DNA from: Larimichthys crocea
Taxonomy: Eukaryota; Chordata; Actinopteri; Sciaenidae
NCBI RefSeq assembly: GCF_000972845.2
Contig: NC_040028.1
Span: 12,930,244 to 12,994,243, forward strand
Reading direction: 5' to 3'
Length of the DNA: 64,000 nt
A program made the translations under genes and the position numbers. This document shows, piece by piece, positions 36,376-47,650 of this stretch (the stretch's first letter is position 1; every line of letters begins with the position of its first letter). The notes below the pieces were generated by a model that was not told where the DNA came from, searched no databases, and saw only the letters and a list, made by a program, of their open reading frames with translations.

Positions 36376-36852
36376 CACAGGTGAAACTACTTAGGGTGGG
36401 AGAGAAGATGAAAAGTGGAAAGAAGTAAAGACACAAGGAGAGGGGAGAATTACAAAATAACACACACTTTGTTAATTTCAACAGGTAAACCTGATCTGAG
36501 GACTGCAACCTTGTGATTAAACTGAGTAAAAATGATTAACAGTGTGAAGGATTTTTTATATAAATGTCTCTTCAGCCAAATTTTAATAAAATGAATCTAA
36601 AAATATTCAAGTTAGCTTTCAAAACCCACAATCTGTTGATTCTAAAGTAAAATGTGTGCAAGGACAAATACATTCATAAAAAATGTCTGCATGTAAAAGT
36701 GTAAAATGGTGTATTTGACCTAAAATGATATATTCAGTAAAATATATGTAGACTAAAAAATCCAATATTAGAGATTCATTCAGTAATAAACAGTATGGCC
36801 AAATAAAAGAATGTGTATCTGTATATACTAGGCAGGTGAAACAATGCAGTGA
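36376..36852. other. Unique intronic sequence
   Basis: AT-rich, with no repeat or exon recognised. Confidence 0.5.
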
Positions 36853-36897
36853 CTTCCCACTTCCCCTGCTCATTATGCCTTAATCTGGAGCATGCAG

Positions 36898-37004
36898 TCT
36901 CTTGAAATCATCCCAGATGGCCGACTCGTGGGTGGATGTGGGAGCTGGGATGCAAAGGAGGCGGTGAAGGACACTAATATCAAGGATCGCTTTGATCCTA
37001 CTAG
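36898..37004 (+). CDS. Exon-like open segment of unknown identity
   Basis: The frame reads SLEIIPDGRLVGGCGSWDAK, then EAVKDTNIKDRFDPTR. It is preceded by CATGCAG, a possible acceptor after a modest pyrimidine stretch. It ends at ACTAG|GTAAAT, a good donor that would leave two bases of a split codon. Reading straight on instead gives AGG TAA, so it could also be a 3' coding end. The peptide has a balanced, globular-looking composition unlike random intron translation. I do not recognise the family and it is on the strand opposite to dgkb. It could be an exon of a nested gene, a fragment of a processed pseudogene, or chance. Confidence 0.35.
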
Positions 37005-38011
37005 GTAAATCCCTCTCTGATGTCACTGAGCCACTCCACTTTTCACATGCTGGCTGTTAATGAAAAAACACAAGCTGTGTTACACAGTTGTGAACTGAAC
37101 ACAGCGTGGAGGAATAAGAATTTTGCCTCATATTCAGATGAAGAAATCATTTGTAGTACAATAATGAATTGTTTATGATGCTATATGAAGTAAACAAAGT
37201 AAATAATGTAGAAATGTAAACAATCCCATAACAGATCATGGTTGTTCTCCATACTCTTCAAACAACAAAGAGGCAGACTGGGTATAAAATATAGGTGCAC
37301 TATGGTTCAAACTGGGGGTAGTAAGATAAAAAAAACATAGTGTTTGAAGCCGGTCTAACAGCAAGAAGCCCAGTACAGTCTGTCTTCCAGCCTTTTATTT
37401 CACAAAGTTCTCACCAACGATTAAAAGTCAGCTTCTTGCTTGTCCACTCTCCTTGCCTTTTCTTAGATTTGTCTTTGTCCTCTTCAGTCTTCTTGCCTCT
37501 GCTGTTTTTTTGTGTCTATATAGAAGCTGTTGAGCCTGATTACTTTGTTCAACACCAGTACTGCTCTCTGTTGCATTCCACTGGTCCAGGCCTGATGCTC
37601 CATTTATGCTACCAGTGAAAAACACTGGTCGTCCATCCAATCTGGGAGGTAGTAAAGCTAACTGAACAAGTTTACAGCAGCTATGCAGTTGCTGGCAGTT
37701 ACTTTACTGTCTGTCAGGAAACCATGTACATCACAGAACATTTTCTTAATAAAATATGATCCATTTTCCCCCAAATTATTGAAATACATGGTGTGGTAGT
37801 GGTGTGCCATGAGTGTTACACATGTTAGCCCACATTTACGTAGTCCAAGAACAGAAGTATGAATTTTTGATTAATGTTACTGTATCTGTAATGTTTTATC
37901 TGGACCCCTGGCTCCGTAGTAGTAACTGCGAACTGCTGTTAGCAGATCACCCCATCAGCCTACAGCAACCAATGCCAGGAGCCACGCTGCACAGCCAAGC
38001 TACAGCCAGCC
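37005..38011. other. Intronic sequence, partly old repeat
   Basis: 37357-37900 shares short blocks with 26981-27252 (ACAGCAAGAAGCCCAG, ATAAAATATGATCCA), suggesting a diverged dispersed repeat. No exon was recognised. Confidence 0.4.
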
Positions 38012-38041
38012 GGCCAACCCCAGCTTAGCTACACTAGTTAC

Positions 38042-38456
38042 ATTTAGAGCATTTAACCGCTAAAGAGCCAGATATTTCCCTAAAGAGACTATAGAGACCA
38101 AAAAAATAGCTAAAAGGAGAATGACTATTGTACTTGAATTCATCAGGTGATCAGAAACTCCACATGATCATGTAATGATCTTGTTGAATCATTACAGCTG
38201 GAGATGTATAGGCAATATAGGTTTGCAATTTGCATGTTCTCCCTGTGTCTGTATGGGTTGGGTTGGGTTCTCTCCAGGTGCTCCAGCTTCCTCCCACAGT
38301 CCAAAGACGTGCAGTTAATTTGTGGCTCTAAATTGTCCATAGGTGTGAATGTGAGTGTGTGGTTGTTTGTCTCTATGTATCAGTCTATGATGAACTTGAG
38401 ACTTGTCCAGGGCATACCCCGCCACTGGCCCGATGCCAGTTCCATTGACTCCAGCT
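38042..38456 (+). repeat. Inserted duplicate containing a V-SINE body, flanked by 30 bp direct repeats
   Basis: 38047-38454 is a near copy of 39900-40290, including the unusual GGGTTGGGTTGGG in the V-SINE part. It is flanked by the same 30 bp target sequence (GGCCAACCCCAGCTTAGCTA then CACTAGTTAC) at 38012-38041 and 38457-38486. The copy starts at GAGCATTTAA and stops right after GACTCCAG, at no natural repeat end. It carries about 17 extra bases near 38157-38190. Confidence 0.85.
38226..38454 (+). mobile_element. V-SINE body, 5'-truncated, duplicate copy
   Basis: Contains the V domain (TTTGCATGTTCTCCCTGTG, CTCCCACAGTCCAAAGACG) and the downstream GTGTGAATGTGAGTGTGTGG, but has no tRNA-like head. 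It is part of the duplicated block 38042-38456. Confidence 0.85.
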
Positions 38457-38613
38457 GGCCAACCCCAGCTTAGCTACACTAGTTACCTAACAATTTGTTC
38501 ACATTAGCTGGCAAGCTAACATAACCAGCTAAAACCATAATGTCACAACATACTCCACATGTTGTTTACTCATATTGCCTTTATCAGCATCATTTTAAGA
38601 CACAGCAGCACCG

Positions 38614-38735
38614 AATGACAGATGGACACACTTGAAGACTAGCAGCTGAACATAGTGGAACATTTTGCGGCAAAAGAGACAGATGTTTCCTCAGGAGTTG
38701 ATAGAGACCACAAACAGAGCTAAAAGAGTGTGTAT
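38614..38735 (+). repeat. Diverged copy of the GCTAAAGAGCCAGAT dispersed repeat
   Basis: GACAGATGGACACA, GCTGAACATAGTGGAACATTT and TGATAGAGACCAC run in the same order as 39860-39960 but are well diverged. It is an older copy of a repeat common in percomorph genomes. Confidence 0.6.
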
Positions 38736-39859
38736 TCATGAGCTGAGCTCATTCTTTAGTAAGTTGACCTGAAACCACTTGTGCAGGTACAAACAAGTAT
38801 ATTATGTCTTTATGAACATTCGTCCTTTGCAAGTTTTCAGCAGCAGTCAGACTGTTTTGTTGGCGATTTGTAGATGGGCGAGTGAAATGTCCTCATGTCA
38901 TGGCATCATGGCCCCTAATGTTTAACTCCAGTTAGTCCCAATATATCAATTCTGTGTCATGTTTACAACTTCTTGCGCTGACTAATATGACCAGGTGTTA
39001 ATTGCAGGTGTACATAAAATGCATTTAATGTTTTATTTTCCCTCCAACTAACCAGAACAAGTTACTTGTGTAACAACAAGATTAGATTTTTCACCCGTTG
39101 TTGGAATGCACAACCAAGCACCACCACTGGGAAATCAAATCCCAGGCTTAGCAGTGGAGGACATTAACTAACCCTCAATCCACCTATGTACTTATGCCTT
39201 GATTCATGTCTTCCTTTTAAAAAAAAAAACTATTCAGTGTCCTGTGTGGAAGAATCTGCACTGTTTGTTCACCACGGTATGTATGAAATTTGCACTACAA
39301 CTTACAGATCTGTGGCCTCATGCTGCTGACCTCAGCTTCCAAAGCAACTACTGAATTATTCAAAGGTGCACTTCAATTATTTAATCCTTAATTCAAAAGA
39401 AAATGCATAAATTGGATTTAAAATATTCAAATGCATTAGACCTCTGGAGATACTTATGCTTGAATGTGCAATACAGTAATAAGAACTAAAGAGAATGAAG
39501 TCTGGAGTCTTAACCACTCTAAAGTTTAATATTTTACTAATGATGCTTTTTTCATCCTTTGCATTTATTCATTTTCTTCCTGATCCTAAAATCAATAAAT
39601 ATATGATATATAATATACATTATATTCGTGCATGTACTAATATGTTACAGCTGTAATAATCCAGATTTTTATAGTAACAATGTGTTTTGTGAAACCGTAT
39701 TTGGTGCACCCACAGAGAATTACCATCTGACTCTGCAGCACATTATTTTAGGTTTATGGCCCACAGCTTTATTGTTTTGGTTCATGCTCACCATTCTCAG
39801 CAACCTTGTTTCCAGCCACAGCGGGCAGCTGTTTTCATCAACAAGAACAAAAGAAAAAC

Positions 39860-40290
39860 ACAGATGGACACAGTTAGCGGCTAGCTGGTGAACACAGTGG
39901 AGCATTTAACTGCTAAAGAGCCAGATATTTCCCTAAAGAGACTATAGAGACCAAAAAAAGAGCTAAAAGGAGAATGACTATTGTACTTGAATTCATCAGG
40001 TGATCAGAAACTCTGATCTGAAACTCATTACAGCTGGAGATGTATAGGCAATATAGGTTTGCAATTTGCATGTTCTCCCTGTGTCTGTATGGGTTGGGTT
40101 GGGTTCTCTCCAGGTGCTCCAGCTTCCTCCCACAGTCCAAAGACGTGCAGTTAATTTGTGGCTCTAAATTGTCCATAGGTGTGAATGTGAGTGTGTGGTT
40201 GTTTGTCTCTATGTATCAGTCTATGATGAACTTGAGACTTGTCCAGGGCATACCCCGCCACTGGCCCGATGCCAGTTCCATTGACTCCAG
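39860..40290 (+). repeat. Dispersed repeat joined to a V-SINE body, source copy of the 38 kb duplicate
   Basis: CAGATGGACACAGTTAGCGG, GAGCATTTAACTGCTAAAGAG and GACTATAGAGACCAAAA belong to a dispersed fish repeat. It is followed by a 5'-truncated V-SINE body (40062-40290). It extends leftward beyond the duplicated part, which suggests it is the source of the 38047-38454 copy. Confidence 0.7.
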
Positions 40291-40939
40291 CCCCCCACAA
40301 TCTTTGCATTTCACAATAAGCTCTGCAGGTCAAACAGCCCCCGGGAAACTCCCACAGCTCCAGATGACTAGCCTCTGGTGCAACATTGCCTCAGCACCTT
40401 CACACTGCTACAGGTTTCTTTTTCTTCTTTCCTTCCAAGTCATGTATTTTTTATTAAGCTTTGTAGCATTTAAAAAACTTTTCTTCCGCTCTCCTGAAAC
40501 GCTGTTTTAAGGCCTTTCATAAGATGTGTGATAAATTATTGAACTGAACCTGAATCTGTCAATTCAAAGGAGAAAGGTGGGAGATTTAACCACTTTATTG
40601 AACTGCAGACCTGAAACCTGAGCACTATTTTTTCATCGGTTTCTCATCTATGAAACTCACCTTTCCTCACCTCACCCTCTCAGAGGGTGTGAAGGCAGGA
40701 GCTGCATGTTCTCTTTAATGTGAAAATTATGTGAGATGATGCAGTAGCTGGGGTTTGCTTTTTCAGCTGTGGTTGGCAGAGAGGTCGCTGCTCACAAATG
40801 GAAATGGAAAAAATGGTCACTAAGACATTTGTGTTCATAGCAATTTGATATTCAAATCAGTCATTTGCCATTTTCCAAACTGCTCCGCCGTGTACTGTAC
40901 AGATACCCACAATCACACAAGTATTCATACATACACACA
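40291..40939. other. Unique intronic sequence
   Basis: No repeat or exon recognised. Confidence 0.5.
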
Positions 40940-42415
40940 CAAAAACAACATTGAATCGGCAAAAAAGGGGCCACTGGACTTGCACCTCTCATCCAAGAAG
41001 CTTCTTCAGTTCTGACTAACCTGTGGGGAGATCTATTTATCCAGGATCGTTGACCAGCCCATTGTTCCATTTGGTTCGTTAGTGCTCAGTGTTTGCGTGA
41101 CAACTCTCATCAGAGTTGTCAAGGTCAACTGAGCTCCGGTGTGGATGATGGTTGTTGGAGTCACATGAAGCCCAGTGTAAAATGCCCAAAATGTGCAAAA
41201 CACTGCAGAGTCTAGTCTTGATGAGTTGGCCCTTCTGTGTTGAGCTATACGCTATACGAGTGGTTTTATTGATTTCACTGATGTGCAGTGGTCCCTCGTT
41301 TATCGCGGGGGATATGTTCTAAAAATAACCTGCAATAGAAGAAATCTGTGAAGTAATCAGCTTTATTTTTTACAATTATTATACATGTTTTAAGGCCGTA
41401 AAACCCCTAACCACACACTTTTATTCACTTTTCTCAGACAGGCATTAACATTTTCTCACATTGCTCTCTTATTTAAACACTCTCAAAGTTCAAACTTTTG
41501 CAGATTTAACAAAAATAAGTACAATACTGTATTAGTAAATGAAACCGTATTTCACAGTTCTTCTGACGGTGCCTCTTTGGCCTGGTGCCGATCCGCTGTA
41601 ACGGCTTTTTCTTCTGAAGGCCTTGGTGCAGGTGTTTTTTTCCGAGTGCAGAACATACAACGCATTTTGTACAGTACTCCCTTAGCTAATCAGGACGCTG
41701 AACACAATGCGCGTTCATACTGTACAGTACGCTGTAAAAAAAAGCATGCAAAATTACACTAAAAAAAATCCACGAAACAGCGAGGCGAAAGGTGAACCGT
41801 GTTATAGTGAGGGACAACTGTATAGGTCTGCACACTCCTCACTGCACTGGACAGCATACACCAGATTGCTTTGCTGGGTGTGAGGTGTCTTTAGGGTGTA
41901 CCAGTTTCTGCCTCAGTGTGTTGCTAAACACCAGGATTATATTATATGTTTGTTGAAGATCGTCCTGAGTTTTTCTGATATGCCAGATACGCAGGGGATG
42001 ACGATGTTAATCTGGTATCTGGATGGTAATCCTTTTCTTCATCACCAACTGTCTTGTCTGATCTTGCGGTAACTTTTTCAAAAGTCCAGTATGGATAGCC
42101 ACAAATTTTGAGTGCCTCTCTTAAATGTTGGTGGTCCTTTTCTTGAGCTTGGGCACTCGTAGGCACTTTGTCAGCCCTGTTTTGCAAGGTTCTAATAACA
42201 CCTAGCTAGTGGGTGGTGAGAGTAGAAGAGTAGGCACTGCTCTGTACAGTAGGTTTCCTGTAAACACCAATCTGGAGGCTCATATCTTCATTAATGTATA
42301 CGTCGCAGTCCAAGAAGGGCAGACTGTTGTTCGCAACATCCTTTCATGTAAACTTGATGTTCCTGTCCACTGAGGTGATTCGAGAGCTCTGTTCTCCACA
42401 TCTTACATTTTTCCT
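40940..42415 (-). mobile_element. Penelope-like element remnant (RT C-terminus, linker, start of GIY-YIG region and 3' part)
   Basis: The minus strand encodes NNSLPFLDCDVYINEDMSLQ and GVYRKPT (about 42245-42345), then HLREALKICGYPYWTF (about 42070-42120), then in another frame LRQKLVHPKDTS with AKQSGVCCPVQ close to 41830-41915. These are the RT end, the linker and the entry to the GIY-YIG endonuclease of fish Penelope-like elements. The downstream part holds the family-typical AGAAGCTTCTTGGATGAGAGG (near 41000). A mariner-like element is inserted at 41286-41819, and the rest of the endonuclease domain is missing. Several frameshifts are present. Confidence 0.8.
41286..41819. mobile_element. 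Tc1/mariner (Tigger/pogo-like) non-autonomous element
   Basis: The left end is CAGTGGTCCCTCGTTTATCG and the reverse-complemented right end CAGTTGTCCCTCACTATAAC. A TA follows the right end; the left flank reads TG, so the TA duplication has decayed. It interrupts the Penelope-like element. It encodes no transposase. Confidence 0.8.
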
Positions 42416-43883
42416 TAACAAAACCAGAAAATACTGTTAATTAGCAAATCTGGCAAGTAGCAAAAATGTGGACATACAATATCCACTGTTTAATTACAAC
42501 TAACAACTTAAAGTGTCAACTTTTTATGGATGTTTAGACACTAAGAGTAAGTGGTTAGGGAATAAATATTGTAAGACTGTGAAGCTCTCTGTTTTAAGTC
42601 ATATGCTTCCTGAGATACACTCGATATTATTTATGAACCATTACATTTTAATTCACTTTGTTAGACGCTATTCATTCATCATTAGATTTAAATGAAATAA
42701 TCTTTGTCTAAATTTAAAATAATTCATTTACGTTATTACATATTGTCACCAGTTCTCCTCTCATCTGAAGTTATTACTGTCCATCTTCCACCATATCCAA
42801 CTGATGAAAAGTAAAAAAAAATTTCATGACCTTGTAATTCCCTTTCTATACAAACATATTTTAGTTTAATCACAATAAATCACTTTTTACAACACACCGG
42901 AATTAAGAATTAATGAGGCTGATGTAAACCCAAACATTAGTGAAACATTCCTCACATCAGTGCACAAGCTGTGTTCTGAGAGGAAAAACAGAAAACTGAA
43001 TGGGCATTTAGCGAATTAGTGAATCCCCAGCTGAATGGTCATCTGATTAGTTTGGCCTTTAAGCCTTGTGATCATCCTGGATCATTTTCTTTCATTTCCG
43101 TTGCTGGTCATGGATATATTCCAGCTGCTGGAAGTAAACACATTGATGTACTGTTCTCCATCAGCGAAAAGCTGCGCTCCTAATGTGATTATCATGCTTT
43201 AGTGTACAAGACCCACTATGGAAGACGAGATGACCCATTGCAGAAGGGAAGACAACACTACAGAAACATCAAGCATTGAAAAAAGAGAGAAAGAGAAACC
43301 ATGACAAGTTTTCCTAATGTGTGATATTATGTGTTACAGGATTGCTGATAAGACAAACCATACTGTCTATTTTACACTCACGATGGTACATTGTTTTTCT
43401 GTCCTCCCTTCAGTAGAGACACTGGTCACTTTCATTAAATTCTTCTGCTAGTCCTCTGGTGATGATGTATGAGGCACGCATGCTTAAATCAGAAAGATTT
43501 CGAGTAGGGCTGAAATTATTTCCTGAGGAACTCGTGTAATAAAAAATAACAATTCCAATTTTTTACTTCTTAATTGTGGATCTATTTTAAAGCAGATGAG
43601 TGCATGGTAAATCTTCTGATGCTAACCGTGTCTCCATATCCACCCTTCACATAAGACACCCTACACAACAAGACCTCCAAATCCAAAACCACAAAATATA
43701 CTGTTTGACCAGGTCCTGATACATTGAAGTATGCAACGATTGTAGTCTTGCTTTAAAAAAACTGACCTCACCTAACGTAAGGTCACCTTACGTTCTCCTT
43801 TGCTCCTGCCTTAATAGTACAGTCATTACTTTGTCCTTCTCAGACTTTAATACACATCCCCTGCGTGATCAGTAAAACACTGT
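42416..43883. other. Unique intronic sequence
   Basis: AT-rich, with no exon or repeat family recognised. Confidence 0.5.
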
Positions 43884-43891
43884 GATGTACA

Positions 43892-45535
43892 CAGGCGCGC
43901 AGATAGGTTTGAGAAACTGGGGGGGACGAAGCTGCCCCCAATGCCCCCCCCCCCTCAGGCTGCCAGCCTGACACCCACTCTCACACTATAGTGCTCCTAA
44001 GTGCTGTCCAAAAAATCCCCACCATAGAACACAAAACATTACAGTAGCAGCTTTTTAAGAATGAATACATGAACATGGCTCAGCGGTAAGAATTCCTTGC
44101 GAGTAGTCACATGAAATGGAATAATGCAAACACCATGGACCCCTCTCAACTGACTGATAATGAAACCATCGGTCCTGCTAGCCAAGGTTGTGCAGATACT
44201 ATTGTCAAAATCGCGCAGAAGTGGTGAATTGTACACTTGAGACACACGGCCATCGCTTTAAGTGTTTGTTTTAAGTGTGTGAGTTTTTAGAAGAATATAG
44301 ATACAAAAATGCCCGTCTGTATTAGCACAATAAAAATACAATTTAGCGCAAATGAGCAGAACCTTCTTCAGGGAATGCTTCAAAACAACCAAATGAGCTC
44401 AAGTCAATGTGTCGCAGCAGTGGGCAAAATGAATAACCAAACGTCCTACCTTAAAACGTTGTCTTGATACCATGACTTCTTGCGATTATTCCATTTTAAT
44501 CCACAGGACACAACTGCACTGCTAGCGAGCCATGTTGACTAAGCTACCATTCCATTGCTACTTCACATCTGGATCCTGTGTAGGCAAAACGTGTGCCCAG
44601 ACATCACCGGAGCTCCGTCGAACCCAAAACCAGCATACACGGATATGCTAATTATATTATTTCAACCAATATTATATCAAATCCTACTACCACACACGTA
44701 CTGCCACTACCTGCAGGCCAGGACAATGATGATATTAACGTAGCTCATGAAAATCATTACAAATTATTAACTGTCATCACACACAGAAACCCCCTCACAA
44801 AAATGCTAAACTCGTTTTAAAAAATGCTGAGAAACTGGGTGGGCTACGTGCGTTTAGTCAGTCCTTGTTAAACAGTAGGCCTATGCTCGTGCGTGGCGAG
44901 GAAAGTCAGATTAACATTAAAACGGCATTACGTTATTAATGTCCAACGAGGTATTTACATGTAGGCTACAGGCTACGCGGAGACAGAAGGCGAAAGTTTG
45001 TCTCTTGCCTCGTACGATTTTACTTTCACGAGAGGACATTTCGAGACTCTCAGAAATGCAATGTGGTGTGATGAAGTATATATTTAAAAAGTACAATTTA
45101 CTTACAGAAGTGACTTTTTGAAAAAATGACGCAATAGTCTTTTGCTTTTTTGTTGTCCTTCTCATCATGCCATGCCGTGCTGAACGTGCAGCTAGCTGTC
45201 CAAGTGATCAGTTGGTAACCGTGGCAACCAAAGTCGACGACGACTCCACACTCTTTGCTGCACAGTCCAAACGAGTCACTTGCTTGATGCGTACGCGTTG
45301 TTACACACAACGCATGCACATCAGCACACACCTCAGTAAACCAAATATTATGTTAATTCATATTTTGGTTTCCTCGTGATGCTTGAATCAGAAGATTTGA
45401 AGAAGACAAAGTTTAAAAAACAAACAAAAAAAAAACAAAACGTTAAGCTACATAAAAGTGGGTGGGACGGATCTACGGTCATTCAAAAGTGGGTGTGTCA
45501 TGACACACCTGACACACCCACTATCTGCGCCCCTG
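43892..45535. mobile_element. hAT-type DNA transposon, 1644 bp, perfect 8 bp target duplication
   Basis: The left end is CAGGCGCGCAGATAG and the reverse-complemented right end CAGGGGCGCAGATAG, 14 of 15 bases matching. It is flanked by GATGTACA at 43884-43891 and 45536-45543. The right subterminal region holds a perfect 18 bp palindrome, GGTGTGTCATGACACACC (45492-45509), and the left has a G-run and C-run (43920-43955). No transposase domain was found in any frame, so it is non-autonomous or fully decayed inside. Confidence 0.92.
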
Positions 45536-45543
45536 GATGTACA

Positions 45544-46136
45544 GTCACATTATGGCCAAGATACATGGAACTGGTACTAAATGTATTGACTGTTTTCATT
45601 TTGACAACAGGGTCACAGATCCACATTGATTTGAATGATAATGAATGATAAATTTAATGTGAAGTGCAAAAACACCCACAAGGTTGTTCTGCTGCTAGTA
45701 CAATGAGGTATTTATTTTAATCACTGATTATATCTGTGTTTTTTCCACAGTTCTATGCAAGTTTTACTTATGGCCCAAAACATTTTTATTGATACCAATG
45801 CCATTAGTGATTCTGATTATCATTCCGATTCTTAATTGATTTCCTGACTGATTCCTGATCAGTTTAAAATTGTAGGCCTACACAGGTTTTACCACAGAAT
45901 AGAACACTGCACTGTTTAACGGCTGTTTAATTTGGAACCAGTTAGCCTGAGAGCTAGCCATAACAACTATTTCAGTTTGTCTGTCATCCGCAATAATGAA
46001 AGAAATTACTTAATATTTGTACAGCAAAAATTACAACAAGTACTGTTGTCATCTTTTTTTATAAAATGAAAACACACTTTATACCGTTTCCTCATCTCCA
46101 CCATAAGTCCTACTTGTTGCAAGTTTCCTATGAGTT
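45544..46136. other. Unique intronic sequence
   Basis: Nothing recognised. Confidence 0.5.
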
Positions 46137-46560
46137 TTGCTATGCCATTTTGAATGTCTGGTGGCCAACCCAACCCTGGTGAACTGGGAACGCCTAGCCC
46201 CTGAAATTTTGAAATCACACCTCCATAATCATTTTTCTTTCATCTCAGGGTTAGTTAGGGACATGGAGTGGGCCATGTTCAAAACCTTCATTACTGAGAC
46301 AACTGATAGCAGTTGTGGTCAGAAGGTCACCAGCGCCGGTTGTGGTGTGTGAAGGTGGCAATCAAGCTGAAGAAGGAGGTATTTTGGGCTTTGTTCGCTT
46401 AGGGGTCTCCTAAGGCAGTGGATGGGTATCAAGCAGCTAACAGGGCTGCAGCTTCAGTAGTTGTAGAGGAGTTTGGGTAGACCATGGAAGGACTATCAAT
46501 TAGCCTCAAAGACATTCTGGCAAACCGTTTGACAACTCAGGAGGGGGAAATATGGCTTGA
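46137..46560 (+). mobile_element. LINE ORF fragment (second LINE family, probably RTE-like), sense
   Basis: The plus strand reads VNWERLAPEILKSHL, RDMEWAMFKTFITE and, after a break, KLKKEVFWAL with AVDGYQAANRAA, ending in the FWQTV region. This is the linker between endonuclease and reverse transcriptase of a LINE very common in teleosts. It holds frame breaks and is joined directly to an inverted fragment of the same family. Confidence 0.7.
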
Positions 46561-46565
46561 CCAGG

Positions 46566-47030
46566 TCTGCCCCGGTGTGTCCTATGACTTGGATGTGCCC
46601 AGAACACCACCAAAGGAAGGCTTCCAGGAGGCATCCCGATTAGATGCCTGAACTACCTTAGCTTGTTCCCTTCAACATGATGGAATAGCAGCTCTACACC
46701 AAGCTCTCTCTGAATGTCCAAGCTCCTTGTGTTAACTCTAAAGCTGAGCCCAGCCAACCTGCAGAGGAAACATTTCGGCTGCTTGTAACCGCTATCTCAT
46801 TTATTTAGTCATTATCCAAATCTCATGACCATAGGTGAGGGTTGGAATGTAAATAGACTGGAAAATTGAGAGCTTGGCCTTCTGGCTCAGCGCCCTCTTC
46901 CACACGACAGTCAGATACAATGGCTGTAATACTGCTGATGCTGCACCACTCCATCTCATGCTCTATTTTTCCATCACTCATGAAAATGATACTTGAACTC
47001 CCTCACTTGGGGCAGCAACTCAGTCTAAGG
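46566..47030 (-). mobile_element. LINE ORF C-terminal fragment (same family), antisense
   Basis: On the minus strand it encodes a worn version of the region after the RT: LSQKAKLSIF, VYIPTLTYGHE, AAEMFPLQVGWAQL and RMPPGSLPLVVFW. It matches the ELSRKAKLSIYRSIYVPTLT type LINE C-terminus of fish. It meets the sense fragment tail to tail, so a 5' inversion or two insertions are needed to explain it. Confidence 0.7.
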
Positions 47031-47103
47031 TTCATGGTTATGTTTGGTTAGGTTTGTTTCGTGATAACAGTGACTCGTTCCTTCACTCTTACTCTGTGAA
47101 TAC

Positions 47104-47160
47104 AGATTCAACAAAGCAGTTATTTTATCTACCGGATAAAATAACTACTTTGTTGAATCT
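47104..47160. repeat. 57 nt near-perfect hairpin
   Basis: Arms 47104-47129 and 47135-47160 are reverse complements over 26 bases with one mismatch (C47117 against A47147). They are separated by a 5-base loop, TACCG. The arms include TTCAACAAAG and TTATTTTATC. No transposon family was recognised. Confidence 0.9.
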
Positions 47161-47650
47161 ATTGCATTCAACCTCACTTGAAAAACTAGTATATAAATGT
47201 CATTTTTGGAGAACATGTTTGAAAATTCTCTATCCAGACTTGAACGTCAGTACTTCGTGGCCCTGGGCCACCTGGTCAATTTCTTCATTTCCAGCACAGT
47301 CCATCAGCATTTTAGTTGGTTGATGGTCCGCCACAGCCGACAAGAGGATGCATTAAAACAGGAAATGCATGCTTCAATTCATAAAAGCTTCAATTGAAGT
47401 AAATGATGAGGCGAATATTAGCAGGACTGAAGTATAATGTGAGTGTGCTGTCAGTTCCTCTGCAGGGTGCAAATGCTGTTTGAGGAAGAAGGCAGCACGT
47501 TACCCAGCTAGTGAAGTGCAAGGCTCATATTTCATGTGTGTGTTGGTTGCTCACACACATACCATCAGCATTATTACTAGTTACTAGACCACTGCTCGCT
47601 CGAGTGTTGGAGTTTCCCCATTGCTCTTTCAGAATGAATAGCCTCAGGAG

